DNA from: an uncultured Lachnospiraceae bacterium | GTDB taxonomy: Bacteria > Bacillota > Clostridia > Lachnospirales > Lachnospiraceae | NCBI GenBank assembly: GCA_905209865.1 | Contig: CAJLUP010000065.1 | Span: 1-9,832 of the forward strand | Length of the DNA: 9,832 nucleotides | Reading direction: 5' to 3' | Shown here: positions 6,386-9,832 of the stretch, piece by piece | How the letters are laid out: every line of letters starts with the position of its first letter | Position numbering within the stretch: position 1 is the first letter of the stretch | Notes under the pieces: model-generated | Told to the model about the DNA's origin: nothing | Seen by the model: only the letters and a program-made list of their open reading frames with translations | Database searches by the model: none | Position numbers and translations under genes: made by a program

Positions 6386-6414
6386 ATAGTATTATACTTA
6401 TTTTAAATTGTCAA
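6386..6414 (-). promoter_or_regulatory. Sigma-A promoter of recA
   Basis: Minus-strand TTGACA (6409-6414) is perfect. At 17 bases the -10 would be TACTAT (6386-6391). Exact TATAAT hexamers also occur in this AT-rich stretch but at spacings of 12 and 20 bases. The start point would be near 6379, a few bases before the LexA box. Confidence 0.7.
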
Positions 6415-6562
6415 CAACATTTTTATTTTTTAAAGCAACATATCCGAACCGTTTTTCCTCTGTTTTCCCTCTGCATGCAGCTGATTTTTCATTCAGGATA
6501 CCATATTTTGCTCTCCCACACAATCCAATGACAGACTTCCTTGCGCAAGAAAGAACAGCCAG
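6415..6562. other. Non-coding gap upstream of recA, with short palindromes and a weak promoter-like site
   Basis: Part of a roughly 450-base gap between recA (start 6321) and nupQ (stop 6771). No coding sequence is supported: open frames across it would run through the repeat and the transporter terminator and have no ribosome sites. Visible structures are perfect 10-bp palindromes CTGCATGCAG (6471-6480) and CTTGCGCAAG (6540-6549), and a weak minus-strand promoter-like pair TTGGAT (6523-6528), 17 bases, TATGGT (6500-6505). If active, the latter would add a long leader to recA. Confidence 0.35.
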
Positions 6563-6657
6563 AATCACTGGAAGCTCCAAGAGGCACATTCCGGGATTGC
6601 AAGCGGTCGCCAAGCTCTCTGGCAAGTCCGGACTTTGAATCGTCACCATTACAAAAA
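6563..6657 (-). repeat. Interspersed 95-bp repeat, copy B (between transporter terminator and recA)
   Basis: Second copy of the 2814-2908 repeat, in the same orientation and ungapped, at about 81 percent identity by hand. As in copy A, its right end (AAAAA, 6653-6657) is the T-tract of an intrinsic terminator on the minus strand. The terminator stems themselves differ in sequence between copies. Differences are scattered across the element. It includes the palindrome AAGTCCGGACTT (6624-6635) and GCCA/TGGC arms, both changed in copy A, so a shared RNA fold is not obvious. About 150 bases separate it from the recA promoter. The element is unidentified. Confidence 0.85.
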
Positions 6658-6686
6658 GGGCGTCCTCCTGCAAAAGGAAAACGCCC
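6653..6686 (-). terminator. Intrinsic terminator of the ABC transporter operon
   Basis: On the minus strand a GGGCGT/ACGCCC stem (outer arms 6681-6686 and 6658-6663) continues inward with TTTCC against GGAGG, including G-U pairs, around a 7-base loop. TTTTT follows (complement of 6653-6657). It lies 84 bases after the nupQ stop. The strong GC stem and T-run fit Rho-independent termination. Confidence 0.88.
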
Positions 6687-6770
6687 AAACAAGTCAAAGA
6701 TCAGACAAAAGTCTTTTCCTGACTGCAACTTGATCTTGCCATATAAAGAAAATTTTTCTCAAAATTCTCA

Positions 6771-7763
6771 CTATCTTTCCTCTCGGAAATAGTTCAATCC
6801 ACAGCTCTTTGGCTGTGCATGTTCTTTACTTCTGCGCATACTTGTAATCACAAGCACAAGTATCGTCGCAATATATGGGAACATATCATAGATCTGCGCC
6901 GGAAGTCCCGGAATATTAACATACATACGCATAATTGTAAGTCCGCCGAACACAAGCGCCACAAGCATTCCTCTTGCCGGACTCCATGTAGCAAAAATAA
7001 CAAGGGCTACCGCAAGCCATCCGTAACCGCTGACACAGTTATGCACCCAAACACCGGAAGTTGTAACCATACTCATATACATCCCGCCGATCCCGCAGAT
7101 TCCTCCGCCGATCACTGTCGCCAGATACTTATACAATGTTGTATTAATTCCTGCCGCATCCGCAGTTGCCGGATCTTCCCCAACAGCCCGAAGGTTCAGT
7201 CCGACTCTTGTACGGTTAAAAAACCAAGTCATAACAATCGCTGCAGCGATCGCAAAATAAACAACCCAGTTATATTTAAATAAAAGAGGTCCCAATACCG
7301 GAATTTCTGAGAGCACCGGAATATCCAATCCCGAAAACGCTTTCTTTGTCACCTCGGATACCGCCACATAACCGCCGGCTTTCTGACCGATATACTCTCC
7401 AAAGAAATTTCCGAAACCGGTTCCGAAAATCGTCAATGTCAATCCGGTTACATTTTGATTTGCCCGAAGTGTGATCGTCAGGAAGCTATAGATTAAAGCT
7501 CCCAGAGAGCCTGCCATAAACGAAGTGATCAGCGCGATTACAGAAGAAACCACTCCGTTCGGATTTCCGCCCGAAGCAATCACCGCCTGCTCATAATAAT
7601 ATGATCCTGCAAGTCCGGTAATTGCCCCCATGAACATCATTCCCTCAACACCAAGATTTAAGTTTCCTGATTTTTCTGTCAGTATTTCGCCAAGCGCTCC
7701 TAAAAGAAGCGGTGTTCCAGCCAATACTGCCGCAATAAACAATCCGTTCAACGTATTAAGCAT
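6771..7763 (-). CDS. nupQ: ABC transporter permease, BMP-associated nucleoside-type (NupQ-like)
   Basis: 330-residue inner membrane permease of the branched-chain/sugar-type family (BPD_transp_2). It pairs with a second permease and a double-domain ATPase to import nucleosides delivered by a BMP-family lipoprotein. Hydrophobic segments span most of the protein. The family signature NLNLGVEGMM (34-43) follows the first helices, and the cytoplasmic loop GLNLRAVGEDPATADAAGIN (188-207) is the typical ATPase-contact loop. The C-terminus ends in a basic tail after the last helix (about 308). The ATG at 7763 lies 6 bases after AGGAGG and overlaps the end of nupP by 8 bases, so the two are translationally coupled. 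It is the last gene of the operon, with a terminator 84 bases on. The substrate (guanosine, other nucleosides or related purines) is inferred from family only. Simple-sugar permeases are related. Confidence 0.88.
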   Translation of the reverse strand: MLNTLNGLFIAAVLAGTPLLLGALGEILTEKSGNLNLGVEGMMFMGAITGLAGSYYYEQAVIASGGNPNGVVSSVIALITSFMAGSLGALIYSFLTITLRANQNVTGLTLTIFGTGFGNFFGEYIGQKAGGYVAVSEVTKKAFSGLDIPVLSEIPVLGPLLFKYNWVVYFAIAAAIVMTWFFNRTRVGLNLRAVGEDPATADAAGINTTLYKYLATVIGGGICGIGGMYMSMVTTSGVWVHNCVSGYGWLAVALVIFATWSPARGMLVALVFGGLTIMRMYVNIPGLPAQIYDMFPYIATILVLVITSMRRSKEHAQPKSCGLNYFREER

Positions 7764-8853
7764 GATGTTCCTCCTTTCCTCTTCCGATCAACTTATATGT
7801 GATGAAGAACTCACAGCCAAGCATAAAGAATAAAATAATACCGATGAGCAGATCTGCCGCCGATGCCGGAATTTTAAACTGTGTCTGAATTGCATTCGCT
7901 CCACGCTCAAGCATGGCGATAAACACAGACACGACAAGCATTCCGAAAGGATTCATTTTCGCAAGCCATGCAACCGTGATCGCTGTAAATCCAACTCCGC
8001 CTGCTGTTCCCTCTGTAATCGTAAAATCAGATCCTGCAAATTGAAGCATTCCCACAAGTCCGCAAAGTGCTCCTGATAAAAACATCGTTCTTCTAAATAC
8101 CTTGCCTACATTAATTCCCGCATATCTGGCAGTATTATTACTCTCTCCTACAACCGCAATCTCGTATCCTTGCTTTGTCTTATTAAAATAAATATAAGAT
8201 ACAACAACAAGAACAAGCGCCAAAATCCAACCCCAGTGCACTCCGAACACTTTTGTCAAACGCGCTCCCGGAACAAGCATCGCAATTTTCGGATAGCTGC
8301 TTCCCGGCGCTTTCCATGGACCGTTCATAAGATATTTAATAAATGCCAATGCAATATAATTCAGCATCAAAGTAAACAGCGTTTCATTCGTCCCCCACTT
8401 TGCTTTACAGACAGCAGGAAGCAGACCATACAGACCGCCAGCCACAATCGATGCCAGCATCATGAGAATAACAAGCGGGATCTTCGGAAAAATGTGTGCC
8501 GTAAAAAGACCAAATGCGCCTGCCGCAACTGCTCCGACCAAGATCTGTCCTTCTGCTCCGATATTCCAGAATTTCATTTTAAATGCGAAAGAAATTCCGA
8601 TTGCAGTGATCAACAGCGGAATTGCAATCTTTATCGTTTCATAAGAGACAGTTTTCGTTCCCCATGCACCTTTTATCATAGAAATATATACCGAAAACGG
8701 ATTATGTCCGAGCATCATAATCACAACGGCACCTGTTATAAGAGACAAAAGAAATGCAGCAGCGCGGATCGTCCATGCCTGCTTTTGAGAAATTGCATCT
8801 CTTTTCACCATTCGAAACAACGGTTCTTTCGCATGTGTTACATTGGAACTCAT
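7756..8853 (-). CDS. nupP: ABC transporter permease, BMP-associated nucleoside-type (NupP-like)
   Basis: 365-residue permease, partner of the NupQ-like protein. After a polar N-terminus (about 1-27), a first membrane helix (28-48) is followed by a periplasmic-type segment and further helices. Family marks are FWNIGAEGQILVGA (95-108), the equivalent of the GVEGMM segment in NupQ, and the ATPase-contact loop QGYEIAVVGESNNTARYAGI (228-247). The usual length is 350-370. The start is the ATG at 8853, which overlaps the ATPase stop by four bases (ATGA) and has GGAGGTGA 4 bases upstream. A longer frame back to 8964 would lie inside the ATPase gene and adds an unnatural Arg/Lys/Asp-rich stretch, so it is rejected. 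Confidence 0.9.
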   Translation of the reverse strand: MSSNVTHAKEPLFRMVKRDAISQKQAWTIRAAAFLLSLITGAVVIMMLGHNPFSVYISMIKGAWGTKTVSYETIKIAIPLLITAIGISFAFKMKFWNIGAEGQILVGAVAAGAFGLFTAHIFPKIPLVILMMLASIVAGGLYGLLPAVCKAKWGTNETLFTLMLNYIALAFIKYLMNGPWKAPGSSYPKIAMLVPGARLTKVFGVHWGWILALVLVVVSYIYFNKTKQGYEIAVVGESNNTARYAGINVGKVFRRTMFLSGALCGLVGMLQFAGSDFTITEGTAGGVGFTAITVAWLAKMNPFGMLVVSVFIAMLERGANAIQTQFKIPASAADLLIGIILFFMLGCEFFITYKLIGRGKEEHHA

Positions 8854-9832
8854 TCTGTCACCTCCTCTTTTTCCGTGTCTTGTTCTGTACGGATCATCAT
8901 TAGTCCGATCTCTTCTTTCGTTACTTTTCTCGGATCGACAATACCGCTTACTTTTCCGCCGCACATAACCATAATGCGATCTGAAAGCTGCATAAGCACA
9001 TCTAGATCTTCACCGATAAATACAACCGCAACCCCTTTTTTCTTTTGTTCGTTCAACAGATCATAAATCCTGTAAGACGCATTGATATCAAGTCCCCTTA
9101 CCGGATACGCAACGATCAGAACAGAAGGCTGGCATGCTATCTCTCTTCCCAAAAGGACTTTCTGCACATTTCCTCCCGAAAGTCTTCCTACCGGGGTTTC
9201 CACGCCCGGAGTTACGATCTCCAACTCTTTGATCAGTTTTTCTGCAAGCTCTTTCGGACTTTTCCGATCTACAAAAATCCCTTTGTTTGTCTTATAGCTT
9301 CTAAGCATCACATTATCTGTCATATCCATTCCGGCAACAAGTCCCATTCCGAGACGATCTTCAGGAACAAACGCCATGGAAATTCCCTTTTTCGCAATTT
9401 CATCAGGACTCAGCCCTAAAATACGTTCTTTTACCGCACCTTTTTCCGACGATTCAGAATAAAGAACAGATCCGCCGACAGACGGGTAAAGACCTGCGAT
9501 CGTCTCACACAATTCCTTCTGCCCACTTCCTGCGATTCCCGCAATTCCAAGAATCTCGCCTGCATAAGCATCAAAAGAAACATTGTCTAAAGCTTTCACT
9601 CCTTCTCCACTCAGACAGGTAAGGTCGATCACACGAAGACGTTTTCCTCCTCTTTTCACTTCCGGTCGTTCGATTTCAAGGCTGATCGGACGTCCGACCA
9701 TCATTTCCGTAAGCTGATCCGGATCTGTATCGGCAGTCTCAACAACTCCGATATACTCTCCCTTTCTCAAAATGGCAACCCGATCTGATATAGACATAAC
9801 TTCATTTAATTTATGTGTAATAATAATAATCG
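8850..9832 (-). CDS. nupO: ABC transporter ATPase, second half (NupO-like), cut by right edge
   Basis: Partial gene: the frame is open to the window edge, so about 326 C-terminal codons are visible and the start is missing. An ATG at 9797 is internal. The first residues IIIITHKLNEV hold the switch (H-loop) histidine of the first nucleotide-binding domain. DRVAILRKG and MMVGR (about 42-46) close that domain. The second domain begins near residue 63. It has the Gln-bearing Walker A of this family GIAGSGQKEL (about 98-107), VPEDRLGMG (about 155-163), signature LSGGN (217-221), and a Walker B region LIVAYPVRGLD (238-248). Two departures from the usual RbsA/NupO pattern are Val after LSGGN where Gln is common, and PVRGLD in place of PTRGLD. 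These may be lineage traits. It should energise import with NupP and NupQ. The lipoprotein gene is expected just outside the window. Confidence 0.92.
   Translation of the reverse strand, partial: IIIITHKLNEVMSISDRVAILRKGEYIGVVETADTDPDQLTEMMVGRPISLEIERPEVKRGGKRLRVIDLTCLSGEGVKALDNVSFDAYAGEILGIAGIAGSGQKELCETIAGLYPSVGGSVLYSESSEKGAVKERILGLSPDEIAKKGISMAFVPEDRLGMGLVAGMDMTDNVMLRSYKTNKGIFVDRKSPKELAEKLIKELEIVTPGVETPVGRLSGGNVQKVLLGREIACQPSVLIVAYPVRGLDINASYRIYDLLNEQKKKGVAVVFIGEDLDVLMQLSDRIMVMCGGKVSGIVDPRKVTKEEIGLMMIRTEQDTEKEEVTE

Noticed and set aside
6398..6728. Two minus-strand open frames (about 79-99 codons) upstream of recA
   Set aside because: They run through the transporter terminator and the repeat, have no ribosome site, and the longer one overlaps the recA promoter. 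Conserved peptide segments come from the repeat.
6687..6770. AGATCA/TGATCT inverted repeat downstream of nupQ
   Set aside because: The arms are short and far apart with no T-tract. The stronger terminator at 6653-6686 explains the end of the operon.
8854..8964. N-terminal extension of the NupP permease
   Set aside because: It lies within the ATPase coding sequence. The ATG at 8853 has GGAGGTGA close upstream and the classic ATGA overlap.
8170..9066. 298-codon open frame on the plus strand
   Set aside because: Antisense to nupP and nupO, rich in Cys, His, Arg and Lys with no recognisable domain. Typical shadow of well-supported genes.
1..9832. CRISPR arrays, tRNA or rRNA genes, insertion sequences, phage genes, defence systems
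   Set aside because: No regularly spaced repeats, cloverleaf, transposase or integrase signatures were seen. All long frames are housekeeping genes.

Overview
The window looks like a chromosomal segment of a spore-forming, low-to-medium-GC Firmicute, most likely a gut clostridium of the Lachnospiraceae. This is inferred from protein character (SpoVB and SpoIIM homologues, RNase Y, a clostridial-type Nudix hydrolase, a BMP-family nucleoside-type ABC transporter), strong AGGAGG-type ribosome binding sites and a Bacillus/Clostridium-type LexA box. Genus cannot be fixed by eye. Most genes are on the minus strand. Only the left-most gene is on the plus strand.

Layout. At 1-86 there is a near-consensus minus-strand promoter that fires out of the left edge, divergent from spoVB (108-1502, +). 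spoVB converges on spoIIM (1544-2083, -), with a 25-bp inverted repeat at the spoVB stop. Upstream of spoIIM on the same strand is a nudF-like ADP-ribose pyrophosphatase gene (2207-2746, -). The order nudF then spoIIM recalls the yqk region of Bacillus subtilis. Next are rny (2966-4525, -), recX (4607-5221, -) and recA (5218-6321, -). recA has a LexA box and promoter upstream. recA and recX overlap by ATGA, and rny has its own promoter whose -35 contains the recX stop codon. At the right is an ABC transporter operon on the minus strand: the 3' part of the ATPase gene (8850-9832, cut by the window edge), then permeases nupP (7756-8853) and nupQ (6771-7763). All its junctions overlap, and it ends in a strong intrinsic terminator.

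The genes fall into three groups. Sporulation and envelope: spoVB, spoIIM. DNA repair and RNA turnover: recA, recX, rny. Nucleoside/nucleotide handling: the transporter and the Nudix enzyme. Gene content is ordinary housekeeping, and I see no novel multi-gene system, CRISPR array, tRNA, rRNA or insertion sequence.

The least explained feature is a 95-bp interspersed repeat present twice (2814-2908 and 6563-6657). The copies align without gaps, with about 77 of 95 bases identical by hand count. They have the same orientation, and each lies immediately after the T-tract of an intrinsic terminator closing a minus-strand transcription unit, upstream of the next gene (nudF or recA). It matches no element I can name and is the main item for follow-up.
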